A DNA stretch of 64,000 bases from assembly GCA_964017045.1 (NCBI GenBank), contig OZ024794.1, positions 32,282,315-32,346,314 of the forward strand. The letters are read 5' to 3'. The DNA is from Omphiscola glabra (taxonomy: Eukaryota; Mollusca; Gastropoda; Lymnaeidae). The stretch's first letter is position 1. Every line of letters begins with the position of its first letter. Below the pieces are notes generated by a model that searched no databases, was not told the DNA's origin, and worked only from the letters and a program-made list of their open reading frames with translations. A program made the position numbers and the translations under genes. Positions 22,386 to 33,679 of this stretch are shown in pieces.

Positions 22386-23027
22386 TACGAAGATCGCCAA
22401 TTTGTATTGTTATGTAGTCGACGTGTTCACGTCATCTTTGCCTATGAATGAACTCTAGCTGACCCCCAAGCTCGGAACCGCATTTAGGGTGTGGTTAACT
22501 AAAAATTTTAATAGTCTCTCTTGTTCTTGATTACGACTAAATAAACTCTGTTGTCTGTATAATTAGAATTATTTAGAAATATCGAGAAAGGAATACAATG
22601 GGTATGGCCGTTCGAGAAATATCTATGATAAGGCTATATATAAACATTGAGAGATTGAGCGAGAGGAGATTCACGAGAGATATTTTGAGCGATTGCTATT
22701 AGGTTAGAGCTTTGCCATAACGAGACAAAGATTTCTTTACTAACATTTGCTGTGGGTAGATTTCCTTGTCATCATTGTACCTTTTAAAACATTGTATCTT
22801 CTTCAACATTGTACCGGTACAAACCCAATAATTATTGTGTAAGTCAATAGCTTTATTTCTTTTTTGGAATTTTGTAATGTATTATTAACTTAATAAAATG
22901 TATTAATTGTAATTAGCCCTAGTTTGGGTATCGTTTTCTTTGTTATTGTATTTAACCTATGGTATCGTCTTTTGTTGTGTACTGTTTTAGAACGAGCCAT
23001 AAAGTTAAATAATAGATTAATTTCGTA
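22386..23027 (+). mobile_element. Solo-LTR-like insertion B
   Basis: Diverged relative of 8014-8578. It starts near GTTACGAAG and ends TTTCGTAAC, contains a TATA-like GGCTATATATAAAC, a TGTACCGGTACAAACC word, TTAATTGTAATTAGCCC, and TTTTAGAACGAGCCATA close to the 3' end, in the same order as copy A. No internal retroviral coding region. Boundaries are approximate. Confidence 0.45.
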
Positions 23028-23036
23028 ACAGTATCG

Positions 23037-23378
23037 TTTGATGGTAAATTTTGGTGATATATTTTGGTGGTATATTTTGGTGGTATAGTTTGGTGGTATA
23101 TTTTGGTGGTAAATTTTGGTGGAATATTTTGATGTTATGTTTTGGTGGTATATTTTGGTAATATGATTGATGGTATATTTTGGTGATATATTTTGGTGGT
23201 ATGTTTTGATGGTATATTTTGGTGGTATATTTTGGTGGTATATTTTGGTGGTATATTTTGGTGGTATATTTTGGTGGTATACTTTGGTGGTATATTTTGG
23301 TGGTATCTTTTGGTGGTATATTTTGGTGGTATATTTTGGTGGTATATTTTGGTGGTATATTTTGGTGGTATATTTTAA
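23037..23378. repeat. 13-bp minisatellite, unit 1 (~26 units)
   Basis: The unit is TTTTGGTGGTATA, period 13, very homogeneous. Open frames result on both strands. The counterpart in unit 2 (50081-50905) uses TTTTGTTGGTATA and is over twice as long and more diverged. Confidence 0.95.
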
Positions 23379-23649
23379 AATTAATAAGAAAAGACTGACA
23401 AAGAAACGGATTCATCGAGGGAAGCACGTAAAAAACGACTTGAAGCCCGAATTAAGGAGAGGTGAAAACTGTTTCGTGAATGCATGAAACAAATTACTGC
23501 ACACATTTGTAATGTGAGGATTAGTGCAAGACAAACTAATTTATGTAAGAATGATCGGATTTATGGATAGCTTACAGTACCTTGAAGGGAGGGGAAAAAA
23601 ACATGAACAACATAGAAATATACATGTAAAGAAACACAAATATTTCATG

Positions 23650-23860
23650 GCGAGATCAAAATATAAATGTATAGATCAACATATAAATGTATTGATTAAC
23701 ATATGAATGGAGAGATCAACATATAAATGGAGAGATCAACATATAAATGGAGAGATCAACATGTAAATGGAGAGATCAACATGTAAATGGAGAGATCAAC
23801 ATATAAAGATGTAGATCAACATATAAATGGAGAGATCAGCACATCAATGGAGAGATCACA
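23650..23860. repeat. 20-bp minisatellite (~10 units)
   Basis: The unit is AGAGATCAACATATAAATGG. Unit 2 has only about 3-4 diverged units at 51170-51245. Confidence 0.9.
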
Positions 23861-24279
23861 ACGTTAAAGGATATCCATGGAGAATTGAACATATTGGTGA
23901 AATACTTCATATATGAAACATATGTAATGGAGGAAGAGAACTATTTTAATGGATACAATAGTTCTAACGGAAGTTTGTTCAAAATGAATTTCTTTTTTTC
24001 AACTGAGATTTTAAAAAACAAAACAAATTTAGTATCTTAAATAAATAATTGTTATTGCTTGTAAAGAGTTTGGCTTGTTAATTAGTCTACAGAAAACTCA
24101 TGTCGTGATGCAATAAGCACCGTCCCCTCAAATCATAACTATTGAGGGCCATAATCTGTTGAGCATTTCGCATTCCTTGGATCCAATATTTCTAGTTCTC
24201 TCTCTGTTGATGAAGAGATAAACATCATAATCGCAAAAGCAGCAGCAACTATGGCCAAAATGTGTAGCATATTCTCCGC

Positions 24280-24720
24280 TCTTAGCAAGAGGCGCCCTCG
24301 CTGGTTAGGCCATGTAAGGAGATGGAGGAAGGCCGTATTCCAAAGTGCTGCTGTATGGAGAGTTGGCAGTAGGGACAAGAGTTATCGGACGGCCAAGCCT
24401 GAGATTTATGGACGTTTGCAAAAGGAGCATAAGGGAAGCCAACATTGAAAGCAACAATTGGGAGATCATTGCCGAACAACGTTCCAGCTGGCTATCAGCA
24501 GTGTACGAAGGAGTAAAAACAAAAGCAGAAGATGTGCGGAACGAAGCCCTTGCAACAAAAAGAACAGCACGAAGGCCAAAATTAACCAGGAATCAATATT
24601 CTCCTGCCAGAAATGCAGTCGAGATTGTCACTCCAGGATTGGACTAGTGGGCCACTCATGGAGATGTAGTACTACATAGCTACTCCATCGTCTCGCTAAG
24701 ACGGAAGTATGCCATATATA
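24280..24720 (+). mobile_element. LINE 3' end (ORF2 C-terminus plus tail)
   Basis: Conceptual translation in shifting frames gives PRWLGHVRRW, then LLYGELAVGTRVIGRPSLRF with MDVCKRSIREANIESNNW, then SCQKCSRDCHSRIGLVGHSW. This order (R-W-L-G-H-V; G-x-R-x-x-G-R-P; terminal C-x2-C...R-I-G-L...H-x-R-C knuckle) is typical of the C-terminus of non-LTR ORF2 proteins. It is followed by a CATCGTCTCGCTAAGACGG hairpin-like tail and an AT-rich end. Frameshifts and a missing reverse transcriptase mark it as a 5'-truncated dead copy. Unit 2 lacks it. Confidence 0.8.
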
Positions 24721-24904
24721 TTTATATTCTTCTATGCATCTGACATTCGTTCAATTCTAGGTTTATGCAATTTTTTTTCTCTCCATGTCCTTTTTTAATT
24801 AAAAAAAATTTTGATTCTTGGAGATCTCATTCTTTAAAGACGTCTCTTGAAAACAAAAATACTTAACCCTTCTGATTAAACTTGAAAGAAACATATTAAT
24901 AGTC

Positions 24905-25156
24905 ATACGTGCAAAGGCATACAAGCAAAGGCATACAAGCAAAGGCATACAAGCAAAGTCATACAAGCAAAGTCATACGAGCAAAGTCATTCAAGCAAAG
25001 CCATACGAGCAAAGTCATACACGCAAAGTTATACAACAAAATCATACAAGCAAAGTCATACAAGCAACGTCATACCAACAAAGTCCTACAAGCAAAGTCA
25101 TACGAGCAAAGTCATACAAGCTAAGTCATACAAGCAAAGTCATACATGCAAAGCCA
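24905..25156. repeat. 14-bp minisatellite, unit 1 (~17 units)
   Basis: The unit is close to GTCATACAAGCAAA. Unit 2 has the same array with about 5 units at 53070-53145. Confidence 0.9.
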
Positions 25157-25336
25157 TATATTGACTATTAATTTTGTTTCAACACTTTTATTTCCGAAAA
25201 AATCGTTCGAAATTACAATCATATCCCCTGTCATTTCTCCTCGTGATAAACCCTTATTTTTAGAAACACTCAACTGTAATCATGATCTCAATCTTTACAA
25301 AAGCATTTTTCAAATAGATACTATAAAAAAATGAAC

Positions 25337-25680
25337 TGCAGTCAGTTTTAGTGGAGACCTCAACTTACTGATGATCATCTGCAAGCTGTACTGAGGGTCT
25401 CAGTTGCTTCCTCGCTCAAGCCAAATGTTGCTCAGCTGTGTAAGAAGAAGTGCTGCCAGGTAGGCAACAATGAGTAGGAGGAAGAAAGATAAGCCTAGTT
25501 CTTGAGAACCCTTAAAGTTGTTATTTGTTATTAATGAAGGTTGAGCAGATCGCAGCAGTTGTAATTTATGACATTTTTATCTCCTTTTTTTTTTGTGTGT
25601 ATGGAATACTTGATGCGGCCCAGTCTCACTAAGACTCTACCTCCTGCGGCCACGGATGATTTGAGTTTGAGACACCTAAA
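25337..25680 (+). mobile_element. hAT-E 3' end, unit 1 copy
   Basis: The frame from 25337 gives (after an in-frame stop) WRPQLTDDHLQAVLRVSVA, then SLKPNVAQLCKKKCCQV and a stop at 25475-25477. This matches the C-terminal tail of hAT transposases related to GTF2IRD2-like proteins (L-T-D-x-H-L...L-R-V...K-R-C-Q-V). About 200 bp later GAGTTTGAGACACCT resembles an hAT right terminus. The paralogous copy is at 53325-53690, so this insertion predates the duplication. Confidence 0.65.
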
Positions 25681-25835
25681 ATGGTCACAAAAGATTCTAC
25701 AGAAGGTCTCAATAAAAAAAAAAAGAAGCTACACCATCGTCTCGGGTGGATGCCTACTGACTCAGTGATGCTAAGAGGCGGTAGTTATTGATCCGAATCA
25801 AATCATCTTCATAAATCAAGTTTGGTGATTGTTGT

Positions 25836-25984
25836 GTTATTATTTTTATTATTGGTAGTTTTCTATAGCGTGGTACCCCAGCCTAGGGCTTGGCTCACCG
25901 CGCTGTACATTAATTTTAAAAAAACAAAACAAAACAAACGTGTATTCGCCCAACCATTCCATAACAATTTACACGTGAAGCCAT
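25836..25984. other. Segment differing between units 1 and 2
   Basis: Unit 1 has about 150 bp with CCCAGCCTAGGGCTTGGCTC and CGCGCTGTACATTAATT, which looks like a LINE 3' tail next to (ATT)n. Unit 2 has an unrelated stretch of about 60 bp at 53905-53955. Confidence 0.35.
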
Positions 25985-26422
25985 GTTAAGTTTACATCCG
26001 AATTATTGTTGAAATACAAATTTAAATGTTACAATGCAAAAACATCAGATGTGTCATCTAGACAAGGAAGTGTAGTGATATATGACACAAAAAAATCACA
26101 CAAAAAAGATCCGTATTACTGGACCCCTTCCAGTCAACCTACAACCTTGAAACATGACAACAGTGTGGCCGACTCCGTCAAAATCCTTGGAAATATATTT
26201 TTTTTTATTAAAACAATCTCCCCCAGGGCCAAGTAGGGAGGGGGGTGTTGTAACAATGAAAAATGAGGTGAATTAATTAGACTCTCCTAGACTTCCTAGT
26301 AAATTAACCCTTGGGAATATCCAGGCCTACGACCCTAAGTTGCCCAAACATATTAATATTTTAAAAGACTTTGAGCTACTTAGTTTTCATAACAAAAAAT
26401 AGGCATTTTCAATCGTCTAGTA

Positions 26423-26997
26423 CAGTGATTCCCAAAGTGGTCTATATCGACCCCTAGGGGTCTACGACAACTTGCAAGGAGTCTATGTCAGCGGAAAAAA
26501 AATTGGGGGTCCATGAAATGAAAATGGGGGTCCATAAAATGAAAATGGGGGTCGACAATAGTGGATCTCATGTAAGCAGGTCGTGACTTCTATTTTGGCT
26601 TTTCATTAATGGAATAATCCACATACACAGGTAGTAACTTTTACACGCTTACACATTAATAGTTTCCTTTTTCAAAGTTTTAGCAATCGGTATTATAATA
26701 CTTCTCTATCTGTTATTTTATATAGCAGAAAGTAAATTTTAATTTGGTTCGTTTTAATTTCAATTTAATTAATAAATATATAAAACTTAACATGTTTTTA
26801 AAAAATGTTTTTCACACTACACTTCACTACCGTTATAAATTTAAATCTTTCAAAGTCAGTAGCACAATACCGGCTGTCAAAAATACATTTGAAATTAATG
26901 AATTTGCAAAAAATCAATATCAGGTAAGCAGGATTTCTACCCAAAACCGAAAAACATGGCAAGGGGTCTACGAGACAAAAAAGTTTGGGAACCTCTG
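26423..26997. mobile_element. hAT-C: non-autonomous hAT element (575 bp)
   Basis: Ends CAGTGATTCCCAAAGTGG and AAGTTTGGGAACCTCTG are inverted repeats. The exact 8-bp duplication GTCTAGTA lies at 26415-26422 and 26998-27005. Unit 2 is empty at 54390-54397 (GTCTAGAA). The interior is non-coding and contains tandem GGGGGTCCAT(A/G)AAATGAAAA units. It inserted exactly beside the left terminus of hAT-D. Confidence 0.93.
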
Positions 26998-27005
26998 GTC
27001 TAGTA

Positions 27006-28023
27006 CATTGTTGTCCAACCTTTTCGACTCAGTGGGCCAATTTTTTAAAAAAAAAGGATTTAATTATTTTTTTTTTGCTAAGCCGAGGGTCGCATATGAC
27101 ATCTCAAAATAAATACTTCTTAAAATATTCTTTTTGAAAATTATACAATTTATTAACACTTTTAACCTTATACCAAAGAACTATATATCCTTTAGCATTC
27201 TCATATCAACGGATAAAAACTGTAGCACATTTTTCATGCGATATTCGGCTTTGACTTGAACTTGCAATCTTCTTAATTTGTGGCTGGTATTCACTAACTA
27301 CTGCCCTTATTAGGTTTCCTAAATTTTGTCAGTCAAATCGTTTCGTTTTTTGGGGGGCTTGATGTTGGTCTTTACAGAGAATCCAGTTTCAAAGACGGTG
27401 GTGCTTCCAATCGTCGTCAATATCTTTTTACATCTCAATAGTTGTGGCAATTCATCTGAAAAAAGATAGATCGTCCAGAATTTAGTTGGTGACACATTCT
27501 GATGTTTTTCACGAAGAGTCATGTCATGCTGAATTCCCGATGATTTCAAGCTGCCCTCAACTTCATCTGCTCCTAATAATGACATCTTTGGGGCTACAAT
27601 GGAGATAACAATGCTCTGCGCCTTCATCTGCTCCTAATAATGACATCTTTGGGACTACAATGGAGATAACAATGCCCAGCGCCTTCATCTTCTCCTAATA
27701 ATGACATCTTTGGGGCTACAATGTAGATAACAATGCCCTGCACCTTCATCTGCTCCTAATAATGACATCTTTGGGGCTACAATGGAGATAACAATGCTCT
27801 GCGCTTTCATCTGCTCCTAATAATGACATCTTTGGGGCTACAATGGAGATAACAAATCCCTGCGCATTCATCTGCTCCTAATAATGACATCTTTGGGACT
27901 ATAATGGAGATAACATGCCCTGCGCCTTCATCTTCTCCTAATAATGACATCTTTGGGGCTACAATGGAGATAACAATGCCCTGCGCCTTCATCTGCTCCC
28001 AAAGGTGACATCTTTGGGGCAAT
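27006..28023 (-). mobile_element. hAT-D, unit 1 copy, with amplified internal segment
   Basis: The left terminus CATTGTTGTCCAACC corresponds to CAGTGTTGTCCAACC at 54398. On the minus strand the C-terminal transposase region reads TKFWTIYLFSDELPQLL and STTVFETGFSVKTNIK, the hAT dimerisation motif (F-x-x-T-x-x-x-E-x-x-F-S). Further inside, the coding sequence is replaced by a 61-bp tandem array. Non-functional. Confidence 0.75.
27557..28023. repeat. 61-bp minisatellite made of hAT-D coding sequence (~7.7 units)
   Basis: The unit starts CCTTCATCTGCTCCTAATAA, then TGACATCTTTGGGGCTACAA, with a 61-bp period (27621, 27682). The same sequence occurs essentially once in hAT-D at about 54988-55035 and at 2090-2145, so a single-copy transposon segment was tandemly amplified here. 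Confidence 0.9.
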
Positions 28024-28954
28024 TTTCCTTATAATGTTTGCTGGTTCGTGTTCAAAATCATACAGTTGTGTGCAAAGTTTTACAGCATCAATTTTGTGTG
28101 TGCAAAGTTTTACAGCCCACAAACGCACACGGAAATTACATAAATAAACTTAAGTGCAAAAACTTTTATATAAATAAATAAAGGAACTATAATTAAATAA
28201 TTGTAATCCCAAATGTCACGATAGTTCAAGCAAAGCTATATTTATTTCTATTATTTATCCCGTCTATGAGTCAAGCAACTAAATTCCAACACACCCACTT
28301 CCATTAGTTAAGGTCTTTCTATCGCGTTTTAAGTAGCTACAACATAATTAATGTCTTGAAAGTTCCACTTTGTACACGATATTGAAAGGAATAAAATGTC
28401 CAGTCTGTTCTTGTTTACTGTTATCCAAAAGGTGATTTTTATCCATTTTAAACAACTGAATGGTCTTCCTCCATTTTAAACTTTCATCACAGATCTTTTC
28501 CAAACATTGCAACTATTCATTGTTTGTTTGTTTGTTTGTGGAATAAGACGTGATAAGTCTCGCCTGGGATCTTCAAGCTTCTTAATACGAGCAGCGATGA
28601 ACTAATTAGTTGGTACCAAACATTCAAGACAGCATCAAGTTTACCATTACCAGCAAACATGTTGATGGTTTTACAACTAAACTTGAAAAAAAAAACAAAA
28701 GAAAACGACAGTAACGTTTGTCAAATCAGTGGCGTAGCTAATGGCGGGACAAGTTTTTTGCCACTCCTTCCAAGAAAACGTTAAGCTTGGCGTAGGCCAA
28801 AAATGACGACCCCTCCCCCCCCCCTTCAACCCAATATAAAAAAGAGACTCTCGGGGTGGATCACCTCCTCCCCTCCCTTTCTTACGTCACTGTGTCATTT
28901 TCAAACTTTTGAAGGATATACGTATTAAGAGTCTATTTTTAAAAAAAATGAATT
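28024..28954. other. Intergenic, right of unit 1
   Basis: AT-rich. Contains a short TTTG tract near 28520 and, at 28731, a hAT-like end CAGTGGCGTAGC whose partner I could not pair by target duplication. No gene seen. Confidence 0.45.
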
Positions 28955-29155
28955 ACGTAAGATGTCTATGGCAGTCTATGCATAAGATGTCTGTGACAGC
29001 CTAAGCATAAGATGTCTGTGACAGCCTAAGCATAAGATGTCTATGGCAGTCTAAGCATAAGACGTCTGTGACAGTCTATGCATAAGATGTCTGTGACAGC
29101 CTAAGCATACGTTGTATGTGACAGTCTAAGCATAAGACGTCTGTGACAGTCTATG
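28955..29155. repeat. 25-bp minisatellite (~8 units)
   Basis: The unit contains AGATGTCTGTGACAGCCTAA followed by GCATA, period 25, with TATGGCAGTC and GACGTCTGTG variants. Confidence 0.9.
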
Positions 29156-29511
29156 CTAAATTTAAGTTCTAGGCCTGCAAGTCTGTATACAGAAACCGTT
29201 GTTTGCAAGAGTAATATCACTGCTGATATTTTTTAATCCACCCGTCTGAGAGTGAGTACAGGGCCATGCCTGTTTGTCCCCTCCTTTAAAGTAATTGTAA
29301 AAAAAAAAAAAAAACCCGTTAATGTTGGTCAGTTTTATTTCATTTCTATGTACGTCTTGTAGTTCAAATATAAGCCGTCTCGATTGCGGCATGGTTTTGG
29401 CGTAACCCGCCACAAACAACTGACTAATAAGTGGTGGCGTAAGAAGCGGGGTGGGGAGAGGGTGGCATAACTTTTGCCCCAACCCCGGGCGGCACTAACC
29501 CTCGCTGCGCC

Positions 29512-29674
29512 CAGGGGCGTAGCGAGCTTTACTCGCGCCCGGGACACAATACCTTTTTAGCGCCCCTTATTCGAAAACCATACTATATTATATGTAAAAT
29601 ATACCATTTGGCGCCGCTTTGTGAGTAGCACCCGGGGCATGATGCCCCCCTTGCCCTCCCTCGCTACGCCACTG
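29512..29674. mobile_element. hAT-type MITE (163 bp)
   Basis: Ends CAGGGGCGTAGCGAG and CTCGCTACGCCACTG are inverted repeats. Flanking 8-mers GCTGCGCC (29504-29511) and GCTGCACC (29675-29682) match at 7 of 8. The interior carries GCGCCCGGG and GGCGCCGC words. Confidence 0.8.
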
Positions 29675-29824
29675 GCTGCACCACTGCTAAGACGTTATTC
29701 ACAGTCCACTGAGCACGCTGTCAAACGAATTATTTCGCCTTATCGGTAGATCAAAGGTAGATTTAGAGTTCGACCTATTATTGCCGAGGTCGAGAGTGCA
29801 CGATGTTTACATGGGTGCTGAGCT

Positions 29825-30135
29825 GTATATAGATGGTTGGCCTGCTGATACCATCTTATAGATGGTTGGCCTGCTAATACCATCTTATAGATTGCTGGCC
29901 TGCTGATACCATCTTATAGATGTTGGCCTGCTGATACCATCTTATAGATGGTTGGCTTGCCGATAACATCTTATCGATTGTTGGCCTGCAGATACCATCT
30001 TATAGATTGTTGGCCTGCTGATACCATCTTATAGATTGTTGGCCAGCTGATACCATCTTATAGATTGTTGGCCTGCTGATACCATCTTATAGATTGTTGG
30101 CCTGGTGATACCATCTTATAGATTGCTGGCCTCAA
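29825..30135. repeat. 29-bp minisatellite (~10-11 units)
   Basis: The unit contains TTGTTGGCCTGCTGATACCA followed by TCTTATAGA; period 29 (29831, 29860), with one 28-bp unit. Confidence 0.92.
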
Positions 30136-30269
30136 GTTTTTGTTACTACCAAAACTCTACAATTCCTTGTTTTTGGCAGAGCTCTTCAAATTTCCAACCT
30201 GTACCTTACAAGTAAATATTTCATTATTACAAATAACTATAATAATAATAATAATGGTTAACTCAACTA

Positions 30270-30545
30270 TCCTTAAAAAACCTGCGCTCTTCAACACAGT
30301 CCTCGCTGAGAGTTCCCAGTGTGGATGGACACTTAAAGAAGGCATATGGAGTGCGCCTTTTTGAAGCTATTGCGCCTGCACTGTGGAACAGTTTGCACCA
30401 ATCTTCGAGGGACATTGAAAATGATTTTAAAAAATCATTTAAGAAGCATTTAAAGACTTTTTTCTTTAAATAGATGTTAGGGCATCGGAGCGCTGTGAGC
30501 ATACTAAATAGCATGGACACAAGCGCTATAAAAGTGTTCAGTCAT
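30270..30545 (+). mobile_element. LINE 3' fragment
   Basis: The frame 30345-30473 reads YGVRLFEAIAPALWNSLHQS, then SRDIENDFKKSFKKHLKTFF. The A-P-x-L-W-N-S-L-P/H motif followed by a lysine-rich F-K-x-x-L-K-x-F/L-F end is the usual C-terminus of many animal non-LTR retrotransposon ORF2 proteins. AAGCGCTATAAAAGTGTTCA and an (ATC)n-like tail follow, as expected for the 3' UTR. 5'-truncated. Confidence 0.75.
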
Positions 30546-30839
30546 CATTATCATCATATACTAAACACCCTATACAAATTTCTTCACGTGATTATAAAAA
30601 CGCCCATGAAATTAAATCAGTGGTTCAGGACGTGATAGGCCATAACAAGTTGGAATGAGTAGGTGTATCATGTAATTTTATTTTAATGTGCACCTGGCGC
30701 GAGTGCACCAGTGGGGAAATGGTTAATCCATCAGTTGCACTCTTATATTACAAAAGCGAGAGAAACTTTCTATAGTCAACTTACATGGTGGTCACTGGGT
30801 TATAGGCTTAGAATGATACAAAACTAACTTCTGGAGATC

Positions 30840-32248
30840 TTAGTTTATACTTGAAATGTTAGAATCTTATTTTGTACTAGAAATGTTAATATCTTAGTTT
30901 ATATTAGAAATGTTAATATCTCAGTTTATAATACATATTTTAATATATCAGTTTTTAATAGAAATTTTAATATCTTAGACTATAATAGAAATGTTAAATT
31001 CTCAGTTTATAATAGATATTTTAATATCTTAGTTTATAATAGAAATCTTAGTTTATAAGAGAAATTTTAATATTTCAGTTTATAATAGAAATGTTAATAT
31101 CTCAGTTTATAATACATATTTTAATATATCAGTTTTTAATAGAAATTTTAATATCTTAGACTATAATAGAAATGTTAAATTCTCAGTTTATAATATATAT
31201 TTTAATATCTTAGTTTATAATAGAATTTTGAGTTTATAATAGAAATTTTAATATCTTAGTTTATAATAGAAATGTTAATATCTCAGTTTATAATAGATAT
31301 TTTAATATCTTAGTTTATAAGAGAAATTTTAATATTTCAGTTTATAATAGAAATGTTAATATCTCAGTTTATAATAGATATTTTAATATATCAGTTTTTA
31401 ATAGAAATTTTTATATCTTAGACTATAATAGAAATGTCAAATTCTCAGTTTATAATAGATATTTTAATATCTTAGTTTATAATAGAAATCTGAGTTTATA
31501 ATAGAAATTTTAATATCTTAGTTTATAATAGAAATGTTAATATCTCAGTTTATAATAGATATTTTAATATATCAGTTTTTAATAGAAATTTTAATATCTT
31601 AGACTATAATAGAAATGTTAAATTCTCAGTTTATAATAGATATTTTAATATCTTAGTTTATAATAGAAATCTGAGTTTATAATAGAAATTTTAATATCTT
31701 AGTTTATAATAGAAATGTTAATATCTCAGTTTATAATAGAAATTTTAATATCTTAGTTTATAAGAGAAATTTTAATATCTCAGTTTATAATAGAAATGTT
31801 AATATCTCAGTTTATAATAGAAATTTTAATATCTTAGTTTATAATAGAAATTTTAATATCTTAGTTTATAAGAGATATTTTAATATATCAGTTTTTAATA
31901 GAAATTTTAATATCTTAGACTATAATAGAAATGTTAAATTCTCAGTTTATAATAGATATTTTAATATCTTAGTTTATAATAGAAATCTGAGTTTATAATA
32001 GAAATTTTAATCTTAGTTTATAATAGAAATGTTAATATCTCAGTTTATAATAGAAATTTTAATATCTTAGTTTATAAGAGAAATTTTAATATCTCAGTTT
32101 ATAATAGAAATGTTAATATCTCAGTTTATAATAGATATTTTAATATCTTAGTTTATAATAGAAATCTGAGTTTATAATAGAAATTTTAATATCTTAGTTT
32201 ATAATAGAAATGTTAATATCCCAGTTTATAATAGATATTTTAATATCG
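30840..32248. repeat. 27-bp minisatellite with higher-order structure (1.4 kb)
   Basis: The basic unit contains AGAAATTTTAATATCTTAGT followed by TTATAAT, 27 bp. Marker variants (TTAGACTATAAT; TATATCAGTTTTTAATAG; a shortened 19-bp unit AGAAATCTGAGTTTATAAT) recur in a fixed order. TTAGAC occurs at 30975, 31156, 31418, 31599 and 31915, giving intervals of 181, 262, 181 and 316 bp. Confidence 0.95.
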
Positions 32249-32299
32249 TTTTGGTTTCTTTTTGTTCTTTTCTTTTTTTCCGTGTGTTTTTCCCACGAT

Positions 32300-32814
32300 T
32301 CCAATGCCCCACTTAAACGGATTCAACGTCCCACTTGAACGGGTTCAATGCCTCACTTGAATGGATTCAACGTCCCACTTGAACGGATTCAACGTCCCAC
32401 TTAAACTGATTCAACGTCCCACTTAAACGGATTCAACGTCCAACTTTAACGAATTCAATGCCCCACTTGAACGGATTCAACTTCCCACTTAAACGGATTC
32501 AATGCCCACTTGAACGAGTTCAATGCCTAATTTGAATGGGTTCAAGCCTCACCTGAACAGGCTCAACGCCCCACTTTAACGGGTTCAACGCCTTGCTTGA
32601 ACGGGTTCAACGTCCTACATGAACGGATTCAACGCCCCACCTAAACGGGTTCAACGTCCTAACTGAACGGGCTTTTATGTCCCACTTGAACGGGTTCAAC
32701 GCCCCACTTGAACAGGTTTAACACACCACCTGTTTTGGTTTCAACGTCCCCCCTGAACGAGCTTAATGTCCCACTTGAATGGGTTAAACGAACCACATGA
32801 ACAGGTTCAACACC
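32300..32814. repeat. 22-bp minisatellite, diverged (~23 units)
   Basis: The unit is close to CCCACTTGAACGGATTCAAC plus 2 bases, with many substitutions. It grades into the homogeneous 21-bp array on its right, which has lost one base of GGGTTC to give GGTTC. Confidence 0.88.
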
Positions 32815-33007
32815 CCACCTAAATGCATTTCAACGCCCCACCTGAACGGTTCAACGCCCCACCTGAACGGTTCAACGCCCCACCTGAACTGTTCAACGCC
32901 CCACCTGAACGGTTCAACCCCCCACCTGAACGGTTCAACGCCCCACCTGAACGGTTCAACGCCCCACCTGAATGGTTCAACGCCCCACCTGAACGGTTCA
33001 ACGCCCC
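32815..33007. repeat. 21-bp minisatellite (~9 units)
   Basis: The unit is GCCCCACCTGAACGGTTCAAC, nearly invariant. Because 21 is divisible by three, several frames on both strands stay open (e.g. NAPPERF and FRWGVEP repeats). Not regarded as genes. Confidence 0.92.
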
Positions 33008-33385
33008 CCTCCCCATCTGTTAGTGGAAGAGCTAAAATAAACCACCTAAACGTTTTCAATGCAGCTGTTAATTTAATATTTTGCGTTGTAGGATGCAGGA
33101 TAAAAGTATAAATGAAATATTTTTACTTGATATATCCCGCCAATCATTGGCAAAACATGAACTTGACAAAACATGAACTCAAGTAAAGTACATTAAATTT
33201 GCTACACCCCTTTTACCATAATACGCCACTGCACACTTTGTATTTCACGCCCGTGAACTATATTAAATATTCTGATGTCCTAATCACTTTTAAACCGAAT
33301 ATTTTCTACGCCATACTTAAATTGAGACGATTTCATTTTCCGAAAAGAAAATATTACGCATCAAACGCAGTTGCGTCATTAAATA

Positions 33386-33640
33386 CTAGCGAGAATCCGG
33401 CATGAACTTACCAAAGTTTTATCGCAATCGGATGAATGGTATAGGAACGCATACGAAAATTATATTTAGCTCATAAAAGGGGGGGGGGGGAAGAATTTAG
33501 GTCCACGGTCCCAAAACGGAATATTGTAAAATGTGTGTAATAATTCAGAAACATTTGCATTTTTGTTACAATTCACACAATTTTCATTACTTTGGATTGA
33601 TGGTATAGAAGCACATACGGGATATACTTATATATGTATA
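33386..33640 (-). mobile_element. Helitron-like 3' end
   Basis: Read on the minus strand the block ends GCCGGATTCTCGCTAG followed by T, the CTAG-T end expected of Helitrons. It is preceded by the family words ACCATTCATCCGATTGCGAT and ATTCCGTTTTGGGACC shared with 2740-4200 and 42660-43350. A 10-G run at 33480-33490 interrupts it. The 5' end was not found. Confidence 0.55.
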
Positions 33641-33679
33641 GATATAGTTTACCGAATTAAGATAACGTTTTTGCATTTA

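Larger units (their letters stand above)
20055..23035. other. About 3-kb composite insertion specific to unit 1
   Basis: In unit 2 the counterpart of 20050 (GGGATTCCCTCGTAAAAATG, about 50060) joins directly to the 13-bp array at 50081; in unit 1 that array starts only at 23037. The extra DNA contains hAT-like end sequences (GGTTGGGAACCACTG near 20080, GCTGAGAACCACTG near 21200), a 44-T run at 20923-20966, C-runs near 21080, a 13-bp array, a SPIN-like MITE and an LTR-like element. No gene recognised. Confidence 0.6.
7925..28023. repeat. Segmental duplication unit 1
   Basis: Ordered landmarks shared with other units: 7925-8700 and 9270-9500 with 57495-57970; 11349-16250 (minus inserted transposons) with 58349-61460; the glycosyltransferase 17319-18449 with 45038-46168 and 62459-63613; the 19-bp array at 19085 with 46535; 19560-20050 with 49575-50065; the 13-bp array at 23037 with 50081; 23380-27700 with 50905-55040. 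Unit 1 carries more transposon insertions than its paralogues. Confidence 0.85.

Noticed and set aside
26006..26236. 76-codon plus frame in unit 1
   Set aside because: The paralogous sequence at about 53990-54130 shifts frame and stops early, so there is no coding conservation.
28731..29688. Possible larger hAT element bounded by CAGTGGCGTAGC and GCACCACTG
   Set aside because: The flanking 8-mers do not match and the interior contains unrelated arrays.
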